From contig JAYKYS010000006.1 in the NCBI GenBank assembly GCA_036924285.1, forward strand, positions 20,372,001 to 20,436,000: 64,000 bases of DNA. The letters run 5' to 3'. Position numbers and translations under genes: made by a program. The number at the start of each line of letters is the position of its first letter. Positions within the stretch are counted from its first letter, which is position 1. Under the pieces are notes generated by a model. The model did no database searches. It worked only from the letters and a program-made list of their open reading frames with translations, and was not told the origin of the DNA. Source of the stretch: Asterella californica. Its lineage: Eukaryota; Streptophyta; Marchantiopsida; Marchantiales; Aytoniaceae. Positions 48,472-60,583 of the stretch are shown here, piece by piece.

Positions 48472-50001
48472 GTTGGATGTCCAAAAGAAGCTCTCTCGTT
48501 CGTGGGTCAGTTACTCGTGTAGGTTGATCATGTAAGTAAGTGGCATTTAGCTAGTTCAAGTCGATGCAATCTCATCGACATAGAAAAAAGAGTTACCTAT
48601 AAGAAACGTGTTGACGTCCTAGAGCGATTAGAGTCCCTTCCAGCGATTAAATATCACAGCTCTTCTGAGTCGCAGCTTCTGTATAAAAGAATGAAATCTG
48701 TTACTCAGATACAGTGCATAGCAAATAAGAAGCTTGTAACATAATGTTTTGGTGTATTTTCCAGTCGATTTTACAAAATGATCTTCTTATCCTTCGGGGT
48801 TTGTCTAACAGGTGAACAGTTGTGACTCTATCAAGGACATATTGCCAGAAAGGATATCCTTTTCATCATGTCAATGGCTTGCTTGTAGCCTCCTTTACCA
48901 AGTGCTAGCGCTAGTGCTCGTGGCGCCAAATTGGAGGCCATTAGGGAGGCTAGGGCTGTCTGTATTTTCTGGTATGTTCTATCATATTGTGCAGCTTCTC
49001 CTCGTGTGTGTTGCGTGCGAACATGCACTTGCTCAGAAATCGAACCGTGCTGAGTCTCCAGTTCTTCCGGGTTTCCACGCCGCCTCCTTTCTTCCCATAC
49101 GTCCGAAGTGGTAAGAGGTGATATAAAAGGACACCATTGCACTGCACTGACCGTCCATGCTTTTGGCAAACAATGCCAACAAATACCTGCAACGAGCCAT
49201 GACTACTTCTCGTACACATGATTCCCTCCAAAAGCGTGTTTGTGTTCATCGATAAATACCTCACAAGGTCGCCTAGACCGTGAGAAGTCTGGCTGTGAAA
49301 TCAATGGCTAGAAGTTGACCGCAACGGAAGGGCAAATTTAGGCAACGAAACAAAAGTGATTTTATAACTTTCCCCTACCGACGAGACAAAGTGAGATTTT
49401 AATCTCGTTCTGGTACTGTGGTGTGAATCTAGTATATGTTTTTCTCGATATATATGATGACTAAAATACTCCAAAATAAACGTTTTACCGTTTAAGATTG
49501 AAACTTTTAAGAAACGAAAGTAGTCCACTGTAACCTTGAACCAAAATTCAAATCTTCATACCATCAATCTAACAAAATGACCTTAATCTTTGCCCGTGCA
49601 AACCAGACCAAGTTCTGGTACGATGGTGAAATATACAAATATATTTCTCTTTTTGTTTTAATTTTTTAATTGAAATATATATATTCAAATAATATGCTTT
49701 TGTTCATAAAAGTCATATGTTTAAGACTGGAAATCCAAGTTTTAAGGTTACTGTCTTGTATAACATTATATTCATATTCTCCGTGCAATTCAGGTTTATT
49801 CGATGATAAAATTTAGTCGCACGTGCATGTATGTACCAAACCCTCTATCCGATGATAAACTTTAGTCGCACTTGTGTGTATGTTACCAAAACCTTACTTT
49901 CCTTCTTTCTAAGAGCAAGCTTCTCTTCTTTCGTGTAGCACCTCTATTTATTGTTGGAGGATTGTAACACTAAGGGTAAGTCTCCAAGAGTCTTTCTCAA
50001 G

Positions 50002-50037
<36 letters not shown>

Positions 50038-51300
50038 TGCAGGATGAATTTCTGGGAATTTTTGTTCGCTATTTTTGTTCGAAAGGTAATTATATAAATT
50101 AAACAAATAAATATATAACAAATAAATAAATATTTACAAGTATAAATTATCATTTTAAGTTAAAAAATATATAAATATTAAACAAAAAAATATATTAAAT
50201 AACTAAAATAAAATATTTTATAATTATTAATTATTAGCTCATGCTTAAAAGCACGAAAACTTAAATATAAACTATAAGGAATGAATAGACTACCGTACTA
50301 CTAAAATATAAATTAGAGAACGTATAATTATTTTGCTATAAATTCAATTTATTATTTGATTCTTCTTGCCAAAAAAATAAATAAATTAAACCTTCAGTAT
50401 TTGACAGAGTGATGAGCATACTCAACCACCAGATTGACCCGAGAATGCCAAAAGGGTTAAGTAATAAAATGAAACCCTGGATATTTACCTCTTCCATCGC
50501 AAGATGGAGAAAGTGAATGTGCAAAATGGGGGTGAATATATGCATGGTCAACCACCAGAATGCATCCCGGAGTTAGATCTGTTACGAATAAGAATATAAC
50601 AAAATATTTTTAACTAACCCGGGCACAGTGCAATGCACGTTTTTCGAATTACAGAAGAAACAACAATTGAACTATAATTCTTATCTTCTACTTTACTTTA
50701 TAACCTAAAGTTTTTACAAAAGGATAATAATTAAGATATAAAAATCAATATTATTTTATCACTTATTAGCAGTCTGCTCTATGATTGTGTGCGAGCTTTT
50801 TCAAGCACAGGCATGTATTATTTTACTTTTACTCCCAAGTGTAAATCTCATCGAGAATACTCAAAATAAGATAAGTCTAATATGAATTCAACACTCAACG
50901 CAGGACAAAACATGCTCTTTCCAGAGTAACAGAGTAAACGCCCACGGTTCCACACTATGTACGATGTTCTAAAATCATGTCTCTATAATGGAAACTTACG
51001 GGGTATCGACTCGTTTGGATCACGATCTTCTGTACAGGACAAATAAATGAACTCAGATTTGTCCATGACTTCCCTGAGACTAGAATCAATAATCTTGGAG
51101 AAAGAAATGACTGTTCGAGGTAACTTCCCGAGTTGTCCACTAATCACGTTTTCGTATCGTGGTACGAGCACTCCACTCTACACCGATAATACAGTGAGTT
51201 GCTGTTCTATCTGTACAGTGCGGTGTGAACAGAACGATCAATTACAGAGTTCCTTAAAGTGCTAGATGAGCTATCACATATACAACCATAGATAAAGTGT
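48472..51300. other. Intergenic, AT-rich, no gene recognised
   Basis: Includes the CtpA-like 3' UTR at the start, a (TA)n run at about 50007-50034, very AT-rich DNA at 49640-50330 and 50580-50780, and a third partial copy of the dispersed repeat at 50380-50545 (GGGTTAAGTAATAAA, CTTCCATCGCAAGATGGAGA). Confidence 0.45.
50380..50545. repeat. Dispersed repeat, copy C (partial)
   Basis: Shares the blocks AAAGGGTTAAGTAATAAA and TTCCATC...GATGGAGAAAGTGA, and the CATACTCAACCACCA preface seen near 32790, with copies A and B. Confidence 0.45.
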
Positions 51301-51304
51301 ATAA

Positions 51305-51870
51305 CGGAAATAGAGGAAAGCGCAGATACTCTTGCTGGACTCACGAAAGCACAATCATGACCTAAGATATACAATCACAGACAAAAAGTTAACGGAAACA
51401 GAGAAAAGCGCAGAACTCTTGACTCTTGCTAGACTTACTAAAGCACAAGCAGCTTTCTCGTCTTGACCTACATACTGGGGGCATTCCACACGGTTGGAAC
51501 TTGGACGCCACAGTCCTGAACCAGTTTCCATTGCACATGCAGCATCTAGCAGACACTGTAATACTACTAGGACAGTCGCTTGCACGGTACACAAGCTCCT
51601 ATCGGAAATCGTTTAGATGCAGCAAACTTACACATTTTGCATCGAACAGAGGAAAGCTGCAGATCCTCTTTACTCTTGCTGGACTTACCGACGCACAAGC
51701 AGCGGCTTTGCAGCCTTCTCCTCTTCGACCTACATATGCCACACTGCTGAACCAATTTCCAATGCTGGTCGTGTCCATGTAGCAGACTACAAACAATGTA
51801 ATGTGACGACAGTACTTTCCGCTTGCACGGCACGGAAACTCCCATACGAGTTGTTTACATGCATTAAACT
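51305..51870. repeat. Degenerate tandem repeat, ~250-bp unit
   Basis: The block GA(G/A)GAAAGC-GCAGA followed by ACTCTTGCT(G/A)GACTTAC occurs near 51312, 51401 and 51652. The second and third units remain alignable for about 200 bp (both contain ACCAGTTTCCATTG/ACCAATTTCCAATG and CTTGCACGG). Frames crossing it (51426-51782 plus; 51355-51845 minus) are repeat products. Confidence 0.6.
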
Positions 51871-52307
51871 TGCACCTATTGCATGGAATTTAAAAATCTG
51901 CACCTTTGATGTACACAAACAAGTCCAATACCAGTAACCTACGATGGCAAGCTTCTTGTACAAGACACTTGGATGAACATGGAACCAACTCGCGCTAAAA
52001 TACACGTGGTACAAGAGAACTTTTTGTTTCGTCCATGCGTTTGACTTGTCACTGAGAGTATTGAAGTCAATGAGAGTATTAATTGAGTCCATAGGTGCCT
52101 ACAGAAACAAACACTAACAGACTTGCACTTAATTGCTCCAGCTGACTGACTGGAGAACACTACCGTAGATACAAATATGCTTTAGACAATATGTACAAAT
52201 ATGCCTTGGACAATAAGTACACTAAAGTCTCAACTGCATATTACACGACCACTGCTATGTACACACAACTGGAGCCCTGAGCCAGACTCTCCCCTCCTCT
52301 CAATTTA

Positions 52308-53162
52308 TTAGCTTTTACCCATCAAGGTATTTTGTGCGGTCTTCACATTCTCCACCATTTCACTTGCTGTCTCCTGCAGGCAAAACTCGCAGAGCGCAGA
52401 AGTGTATGAGCGGAATGAAGGAGCTTGATTCTCATAAGCAAGAACACGATTACTGTCATGTAAACACCACCACTGAAAGCAACATGCACGCACTGACTCA
52501 CTGATTGACTATTGACTAACGCACAGCTGTCCGGTATCTAGCGTCTAGACCCTGGAAAGAACGAGTCAACGTTTGCCCAGTGACTAGGAACCATGCCCTG
52601 CATTACAAACCTTCTTCTCGTTTCCTGCTTTAGCCCCTTTGTAGCCTTGATGTTCGTGAACTAAGTGCATTACTAATGACACAGGCCAACTGAACGCATT
52701 CTCAACAGCATACTGCACTTCCTGGAGGCACAAATCACCGAAGAGGAGTTGGTATAGGCAGAGGAAATCGAACAGTTTCGACGGAGGAGATATAGAATGA
52801 GACCGAATTACACCAGTAGAGGTATAAAATCGGAGACTCGCAAACTATCTAATGATCGTGCACACCTTCTCCTCCTGTTTTTCCTGTTTAGAGCTTGGGT
52901 GGGTGTGATGATAATGATCGTTGTGGTTCAGGCCCATCACAAGTGAAACGGGCCAACTGAATGCATTCTCGAGGGCGTATAACTGCACTTCCTGTAATGA
53001 TACACGCGCATTAGAACTCACTGGGTGTGACCTGTCTCTTCTGTAAATCTTCGATTTCCTAATCCTGAGAACAAAAACGCAACGCTACCCCACCCTGGAT
53101 TAACTTGTTCTACAGCAAAGAGCAAGTCAATGAGACCTGAGAGAATATCTCTTCTCGTATGG

Positions 53163-53256
<94 letters not shown>

Positions 53257-53422
53257 ATTGTATAGCTTGACTGACCTCTTTCACATCATGATCTCCGTGT
53301 CCATCCTTGCGGCCCACATCTTTTTCGCTGCCATTCTTCTGCTCTTCCTTCAGCGCACTGTCATGCTCGTTCTCGTCAGTTGTCCGTGCTTGCTCATTAC
53401 GAGTGGTGGTAGTAGTCGACAT
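52308..53422 (-). CDS. Small protein with a duplicated exon module, four exons, family unknown
   Basis: Exons on the minus strand: 53276-53422, 52866-52991, 52611-52721, 52308-52373. Every intron is GT-AG and phase 0, and lengths are 49, 42, 37 and 22 codons, giving 149 residues. Exon 1 is acidic and polar (MSTTTTRNEQARTTDENEHD). Exons 2 and 3 each begin with the same module: EVQLYALENAFSWPVSLVM then GLNH, and EVQYAVENAFSWPVSLVM then HLVH; each is followed by a His/Lys/Glu-rich tail. Exon 4 encodes ETASEMVENVKTAQNTLMGK, reminiscent of LEA-type helices. I know no family for it; the repeated Phe-Ser-Trp-Pro-Val core may be a short amphipathic or membrane-touching segment. The start could lie further upstream (see 53742-53996). 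Confidence 0.7.
53166..53254. repeat. (CT)n dinucleotide microsatellite
   Basis: About 44 uninterrupted CT units, inside intron 1 of the small duplicated-module gene (GA repeat on the transcribed sense). Confidence 0.95.
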
Positions 53423-53741
53423 CTAGGCCGCTAGAAATCGCTTGGCAACTCCTGATCCAAAGGGGAACTCAATCCAATGTCGAATTAGACCTCTCAACGT
53501 CAACGCGAGTGGTTTCCAACGAGTATTTGTGCTGGATGAATGAGAACGAGAAAACCTGCAAAGAATTGCTGCTGCTGCCGCTAACCTGATCGAAGCAAGA
53601 AGACTGACAGTCTGACACCGAGTATAATTCCTCTCGTTTTCACGCAATGAATCGATGGATGATGGATGATGGATTAGGCTCAAATTCCTACACAGTCCTC
53701 TCTCCGGGCACTCATTGCACGAATCGAATCTTGGAGTCTCT

Positions 53742-53996
53742 TTAGGGGAAACGAACAGTAACGACAATCGTTGCGGTTAACTTGTCTAACGCCCTCCTGG
53801 AACTAAAACAGGAAAAATCAGTCGATAAGTCAAGCAACATCCAATTCCCTGTCATGCTTAATGAGGAAGAAGAGCCTCTCGGAGCGTCCTGGAGACGCCG
53901 ACAACGACTACTCTGGCATGGCGCGAAGGGCGACGTGAGTGAAATTCTCCTTGTTACTGATCTTGTTAGAGACGCCGCCGCGACGCGTGCTTTCAT
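53742..53996 (-). CDS. Presequence-like open frame, possible alternative first exon
   Basis: The minus-strand frame begins MKARVAAASLTRSVTRRISL and stays Arg/Ser/Ala-rich without acidic residues for 40 residues, typical of a mitochondrial or plastid targeting peptide. The next gene on this strand has an acceptor (CGGCCTAG) placed exactly before its ATG at 53422, so phase-0 splicing from this frame into that exon is possible. No convincing donor decides it. The frame also overlaps a plus-strand frame of similar length (53782-54042) without motifs. Confidence 0.3.
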   Translation of the reverse strand: MKARVAAASLTRSVTRRISLTSPFAPCQSSRCRRLQDAPRGSSSSLSMTGNWMLLDLSTDFSCFSSRRALDKLTATIVVTVRFP

Positions 53997-54419
53997 GCTA
54001 CGTGTCGATCGTAGGAACGAGTACGGACATCTTCACTCTTGACGTGTCAGTTAATTTTCGATTTTCAAAGTAGTAGTAGATTCAATTGACGATGTTGTGC
54101 AACGCCCGAGACCAGCGTTTCACGAGATTAGCTGGGTTCACGCCCCAACTCCGTTCCACGTCACGCCATGGTAGTTTGTTCTCCCCTCGGGTCACTAATC
54201 GGAGTCTTGTCACCAGACTGTCATATGAATATTCCATTTTCTTCGGAAATACAACCGAAAAACTATCTATCACGTTAGCATAGAGTTCTTGACCGCGACC
54301 TTCTGAGCATTGCGGGAACGCAATTGCTACTGCTAGCACTAACGAGTGACCGGGAAGCGTATTTTTGGCGGGGGAGCTCTCATGCTCACGGTGGGAATAA
54401 GAGAATCTCGTTTTCTACA

Positions 54420-54870
54420 CGTAGTCGCAACAAGTAGCTGCGTTTGCAATGGAATGGCGAGAATAGCTATGTGTTAGCATTTTTCCGGATCTATCTTTTG
54501 GATTTATTTTTTTTATTTTATCATGATTACGTAAGTCCGTTTCATTACATGACAAGAAACTTTTTCTTTCATTCCTAGTTTTCGCAATCGACGTATAGTT
54601 ATGCTTCCGCATAACTACATTAAGGAACTTCGCCTGCAATGCACTTGCCAGACTATTCGTTAACGATTTTCTGAGTCTATCTTTTTCTGGTTTTCATTAT
54701 ACTCGTATGTTCTTGTTATTTCTTCTCACTTTTCAGTAGATTCCCTCCCTTCATTTCGTTACATGACAAAAAATTTCCTTTTCATGTCTGGTTTTCACAA
54801 TCTACGTATAGCTATGCTACCGCATAACAACAACGACAAGTTACGCCTACAATGGAATTTCTGGATACAC
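54420..54870. repeat. Degenerate tandem repeat, ~200-215 bp unit
   Basis: Blocks recur in order: TTCATTACATGACAAGAAAC (54541) and TTCGTTACATGACAAAAAAT (54755); then GACGTATAGTTATGCTTCCG and the parallel CTACGTATAGCTATGCTACC; then TTCGCCTGCAATGCAC and TACGCCTACAATGGAAT. A partial first unit starts near 54425. Confidence 0.65.
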
Positions 54871-57083
54871 GTTAGCATTATGCGGATCAAAATCCTTCTT
54901 CTTTTTCCGATTTTCACAAGTTGTTGCACAACGACTCCATCCATCCGCTTCACGACTTTTTTTCCGGTTTCCACAATCGACGACGACCCATAGCAACAGG
55001 AGCTAAACCCTTGCATATGCGGTCTCGGTTTCATGTATTTTTTGCCGTGAAGTATTTGAAACGGAGGAACGCTTGGATGCGTCTAAGAATGCCCTAAAAA
55101 CACGAAGCCTCGTGAGATGTAGCTGCTAGCGATTCGGCCCCTACCATAAAAAGTTGCTTCTGTACACTTCTAGTAGACGAGCGATGAGGACTAGGTCAAC
55201 TTCCTTGGGCTGATCGAGAGCAGTCCACAAGTTGCTGATTTGCCGTGCTTCTATCCCGATTCCTTATTCTTGCTCGACAACCCGGAAATGCAACGACTCG
55301 CCGCGAACTCCAGGACAGGTCTTCCAGGAGGACAGTCTCGACGTCCAAGTACCATCGTGACAAGTCAAGTCTAGCTTGGCGGCCAAAAGCCACACATGGA
55401 TCACGCGGTAGGCTGTCAGGTGTCATTATTTTCTGGACCATCCTAACACGGATTTCACCAGGGAATAAGTGAATAAATATTATATTATAGCAAATATTTC
55501 CAAATAGACCTATCCCCAATCTCAAGTAGTTATCATTATCACGAGAGTTATAGGACATCCATTCTGTTTTATAACAGTTATACTAATAAATTTTTTAATA
55601 ATTTGCATTAACACTTTTTATATACTTTTTATTTATTTAGATATATTTCACTGATTATTCTCTACTTCTACTCTAGAGTTTCAGTTTTACTCATAAGTGA
55701 AAATTACAATGCAGAATTTGAGTTGTCACTACAGTATTCTGTCACCGAGGTTCATTATCACATTGGGTGGGTTAGGTGGGGAAGCGTCTCACCCCTTACT
55801 AGCCATATTTCACCGTACCTGGGCGCTAGAACAGGTACGGTGTTGAAACTAATCCAAACCTCATCTTTGGAAATTAGAGATAATTCGATTAGTTCTCCGT
55901 TAGAACGTGATCCGTATGGTTCTTTATTTGTTGGGACTATTCTGAAACAGACAACTGTGATAATCCTCTTGGATTGAAATATGCACTAGTGTATGCTACA
56001 GTTAAAAGAGACTTTTTTGAGTGTAAGATTGCAATAGAGAGAATGGTGAAGGTTGTTTGCTCCACCTTCTTTAAGTGATGTAGGTGGAATGATTAGTACC
56101 CTTCCCTCACTAGAGTGAGGTCCAGGGTTGGAACCCTAGGCACTCTCTAGATATCTCTTAAGTACCTTGGAGATATGTTTCAATTTTATTGAATTGGATC
56201 CTTAACTTGTTTGAGTTTCTTGATCATGTCCTACATCCAGTTCTAGGTCAAAATATCTGGAGTGAGCATGTCAGCCATTTTCTAAAATGGAGGACAAAGA
56301 TAATACATCTTACTAAGCATTGACCTAACCATCGATCAAAATTTCAAGCAAGAGCCAATCAATATCATGTGATGCAAGAGGGGTGATTTGAAGCAGCTGG
56401 CCGTCATTGAAATATACTCGCTTGGCACAAGGGATTACTCTTTGGATTTTTTTGAAACACCTGAGTCTAGAAGAAGAGTATTTTTTATTATTTCAGTAAA
56501 AAATTTTACAGTCACAAGAATCTTTTAGAAGGCTGTTTTTAATTATCAAACCATCTATAAAAAAAAGGACATAAAGACTAATGTTTATCTAGAATATAGA
56601 CTTTTTATCCCTTAAAGATCTTTATTTTTATAAAAAATTATTATTTATTATTTATTAGTTTAAATCAAATATGATATTTAATATTTTTCAAGTAAATTTT
56701 ATCAAATTTTTCAAGTAAATTATTTTTATGAATTTTTAAAATAGTATGACTAATCTAAATACAGATATTAAAGAAAAACTATTATTTATAAGTCATCGTA
56801 CGCACGCGATCTTTTACTTCTACAAAGAGTGATCCCTCGTGTCTCTTGGAAATATTCTACAATGTTAGTGAGTCAATCCAAAGCAAGTAAGAGATGTCAT
56901 GTGAAAGTGCTTACATACATGAATTAATTGCAATGTGCTAGTTGTTATTGTGCGAACTCATGAATTTTAAAATAGAGAATGTGTACTTCTAGTGAATTTC
57001 AAAGAGGAGACTGCAACTAGTACGTCTAGTAAGTTCTTAGCTTTAGGTTGTAAATGTTTTTCTTTACTTTGATTGTTGTAATG
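54871..57083. other. Intergenic, one possible SINE-like element
   Basis: No gene recognised. 55560-55680 and 56460-56790 are AT-rich. 56045-56180 contains ordered short palindromes and a B-box-like word (see separate entry). Confidence 0.4.
56045..56180 (+). repeat. Possible SINE-like element
   Basis: GTGAAGGTTGTTTGCTCCAC, then CCCTCACTAGAGTGAGG (hairpin) and CCAGGGTTGGAACCCTAGG, a B-box-like word matching GGTTCRANNCC at 8 of 11 positions. No poly-A or poly-T tail or target duplication was confirmed. Confidence 0.3.
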
Positions 57084-57636
57084 TTATTTTCTTTTAAATA
57101 GTCTTTGTCTTCCACAAGATGACACAATATCAACTCTTGACCAAGCAGTATGGTGAGCAGACAAGGCATTTGCGGATACAGTTGAGCATGTCGTCAAGCG
57201 GAAGAGGACCATCGACTCATACGAACAGGGTGGTTTTCGAGCATGGAAAGAAAAATTTGTAAGTATTTTTTTTATTTTTAATATATATATATATATATAT
57301 ATATTAATGTTCTTGCATTTTTTATGTGTCAATATATTTTGTATTTTCAAAACCACAATTCTCTTGGAAGAACAAGTTTCTTAACTTGATGAGCTTGCTA
57401 TGAGAAATACGTGTTGCAAAAGATGTGATAGTATGTCAACAATAGAAGGTAAGTAATTAGGGTCTCTGCCCACTCAGCAAGTTATCGAGCTTAAGATCAT
57501 TATACGAACGTGAAAGGTCCATCATGTAACAGCAAAGTTTTTTCTTGATGCTCGTGTAGTTAAAGTATTTACTCTCATCACACATCAATTTTTCCAGTAT
57601 GTTTGTAGGTCACTCGTGTGAATACTAATGCCAAGA

Positions 57637-57900
57637 CACTACTAAGAAAAAAGACACTTTATGATGCACTTCACATTGTACAATACAAAAAAAACTATAT
57701 TTGAAAAGTCTCATGCGGCGATTTGCAATGCAGTCCATATCGCAACTAGCACATCGCAATGCTGACGCAAATCACTTACAAAGTTGATGCACATATTTAT
57801 AAAGTTTTTGATGTTGTTTGTATCGTAAATTTTGATGCATAGTCTATCGCAATTTAGGATTAAGGTCCTTTTGAGTGTGTGCGATAGATTTTATTTCGTA
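57637..57900 (+). mobile_element. CACTA (En/Spm)-like terminus with subterminal repeats
   Basis: CACTACTAAGAAAAAAGACAC at 57637 resembles the CACTA-superfamily terminal inverted repeat (CACTACAAGAAAA type), preceded by AGA as possible 3-bp target. Within the next 260 bp TTGCGAT/ATCGCA-type words recur at least six times (e.g. GCGATTTGCAATGC, TATCGCAACT, ACATCGCAATGC), as in subterminal transposase-binding regions. The opposite terminus was not found. Confidence 0.45.
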
Positions 57901-59850
57901 TCATAATGTACAATAATATTTTAGTCGAGAAATATTTACATCCACGAGAATACATATAATATATTGCATGATGACAAAAAAATGTATACGTATAAGATAG
58001 TGCTAGTTTACAATAACTAGTCAATCTGGACTGAACATCAACATCTAAATATACGATCTATCTCTATGTCCACGTGTAGATCCAATTGTGAAACGTTGTC
58101 AACATAATTTCACATCTTCTAAGAGCCATATGTATCAAAGTAAACAAGCTCATCAGACTCATGAGATCTGTTCTTCCGAGAGACACGTGATTTAAAAAAC
58201 TAAAAATATACAAAATGTTAGTCAATGAATTAAATCAAGCTAAAAAATGAGCAAAAAACAACTGAATAATATGAAAGATAATTCAAAAACATAAAAGAAG
58301 GAAAGAAGACTTACAAATTTGACTCTCCATAATGGAAAGCCAACTTCTCCGAGACTAAGTAGACTTCTTTTGTTTGTCGACATGCTCGGCAACATCAGCA
58401 ACTATCTTGTCTCGCTCACCATACTGCAAGACCGTGGTCTGATACTACGTCAAACTTGTGGAAAATAAGTGCAAAGATACTAGTTAACAAATTGATATTA
58501 CAACAATTGACATGAACAATAAAGATAGAAGAGTAGGCTAAAGTCAGAAATTTACTTCTCCTTGAGATGGTCAGTCGTAAAAGCTGGCAAGCCTCCAAAC
58601 TCCACCTCCTCTTGCTCCACTTGAGGTCCATCTCTACGTCATCCATACGGTCATGTACTCATTTTTTGACAAAAATCTGTGGTGAAACTTTGATCATCAA
58701 AATTTCATTGAAATTTCGATGACTATACTTGTAATTCTGAAGATTCTATCTTTTTTGATTTAAATTAATTCTTACTATTTACAAAATAGACAAACCTAAA
58801 TGGATGGAGGTTTGACCGTCAAAATTTAGATGGTTTTCGCTGGGGAACGACAATTCAAGATGATTTTTGCCGATGAACTCTCTGTCCTTCGCCGGTCATC
58901 CATCTACCGACTTCGGCAAATGATCAACGGTCTAGATGGAACCATCTAGGCAGTTTTTACCAAAGAAATGGTCTCTCTTTTAATCAATGATCCACCATTC
59001 GCTGCCTTCCGTTGTCATGTTGTGTGTTGGTTAGGGTGTATATCTTTATCGTATGTGTTTTGATGTTGTGGATCCATCGAGACTTTATCGTGCAAAAAGA
59101 TAAGACTCCAAGTGGACAATCTGTGTACTCTTTGCTGAGTGGAGATACGGGTTAGTACTCTTGTCGTCATATGCAAGTTTGCTATATGAAGGGAGGTCTG
59201 TGGAGCTTTAGACATCGAGTGTGGAGTATCGTCGGATGAGTGAGAGGTGTAAGACTAGCAGACATGAACAGAGGAACCTTTCATGCTCTTGATCTTCCAC
59301 TTGCGAGTCCGTTCATCATTAAGCTCCATTGTCTGCCGCATGATCACTTTCGAGTGTTTATGGTGACTCATTGAGGAGAGTAGTTTATGATTGCAGTAAT
59401 GGCTACTCTGGGTCTTATCATTCTTCCGATAGTCACTTACGAAGTTGTATGAGATCTTACTGTCTACATCTTACTCTGATGTGGTATGGATCCTCGATTG
59501 GATCTGAAATTTTCAACGAGAGTTCGATTCAGCACTTGGATCGAAATACGTTGTTACAATCGGTTAAAAGTGACGCATCGAGAGTTTATCATGAGGAAGT
59601 ACGAAGAGGATTATGACAATCAAACAATAGTCTCGTCTGTTCCGTTTGTAGTTCTATTTATTGTCAACTGTTTTAGGGTCGTCATTCAAACCCTATACTT
59701 AGTGTAGTTTTGTATTTCATGTTATCGTGTCTACGTGCTTCTTGATCAACGATGTCATCAAAGGGCACGTGTTCGTAGTGTGTTTAATAAAAGCTTTCAG
59801 TGCTCAAATGGTACTCATGATAAAATTTCACTCCTTGTGTGTTGATCATG
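57901..59850. other. No gene recognised
   Basis: A minus-strand frame at 58416-58646 (MDDVEMDLKWSKRRWSLEAC) could be part of a CACTA transposase gene given its position, but no diagnostic motif is visible. The remainder is motif-free. Confidence 0.35.
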
Positions 59851-59859
59851 TGAGTAAAG

Positions 59860-60552
59860 ACAAAAACTTTTGTCAACTTATTTCTTATTGATCAAAGGTT
59901 TGACTTCTCCATTTCTCATATGGTTACTACTTCATATAAACCTAGTTCAAACAGTTTGGTAGAGAGGACAAACTTTACCTTGTGTTAAATGTTAACAAGG
60001 ATGCTGACATGAAAGGGGCCAAACACAACTGGGACAAGTGTCTTCATGTGGTTTTATGAGAATATCATACAACAGTGAAGACGTACATGATATTCGTCTT
60101 TCAAGATGATGTATGGGTTGGAATCTAGATTACTAATCCAGTTCGACTTAACCACCTTTCAGACCTTGCAAGCTGGATTGAAGAGAAAGGATGGCCCAAC
60201 AGCTGAGAAGGAGAGAAGAGAAACCTTGTTGGAGCTATAGGAGAACAGAGACGATCCAACTCAACAAATTAAGATGACTCAACTACAACAAAAGAAGAGC
60301 TATGACAAGCGCTTGACGAAGAACAACATGAAGTTACAGTCATTTCAAAAGCGTGAGTGGGTGATGTTATGGGATGCTATTAAGCACAAGCGAGTTCAAA
60401 AGAAGTTCTTATGTCGATATTCTGGACCTTTCATCATCTCCAAAGTGCGGAGTAATGACACCTATGATCTTCAAGAAAAGAGTAGTACGTTCTTCGACCG
60501 AGTGAACCACGACAAGCCGAAGAAGTTTCATCAACGTGATAATTCACTCTGA
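59860..60552 (+). pseudogene. Ty3/gypsy integrase, C-terminal half
   Basis: Pieces in two frames read ISHMVTTSYKPSSNSLVERT (end of the core with the S-S-N-x-L-VER-T motif around the third catalytic residue) and NWDKCLHVVLWEYHTTVKTY, then from 60274 QKKSYDKRLTKNNMKLQSFQ and KREWVMLWDAIKHKRVQKKF with LCRYSGPFIISKV. This is the integrase C-terminal domain of plant gypsy elements with its GPF-x-I motif. At least two in-frame stops occur. The LTR follows 30 bp after the stop. Confidence 0.8.
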
Positions 60553-60583
60553 GGACGAAGTGAAAATTAAGTCTGGAGTTAAA

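Noticed and set aside
48831..49264. Two minus-strand frames of 100-112 codons beyond the CtpA-like gene
   Set aside because: No motif, no splice partner, and they overlap in different frames.
51426..52160. Several overlapping frames on both strands
   Set aside because: Products of the ~250-bp degenerate tandem repeat.
53159..53434. Plus-strand frame with a long Leu-Ser run
   Set aside because: Translation of the (CT)n microsatellite, antisense to the small duplicated-module gene.
57110..57260. Exon-like stretch with TAAATAG acceptor and GTAAGT donor (plus strand)
   Set aside because: The most protein-like frame has an internal stop and no adjoining exon could be found.
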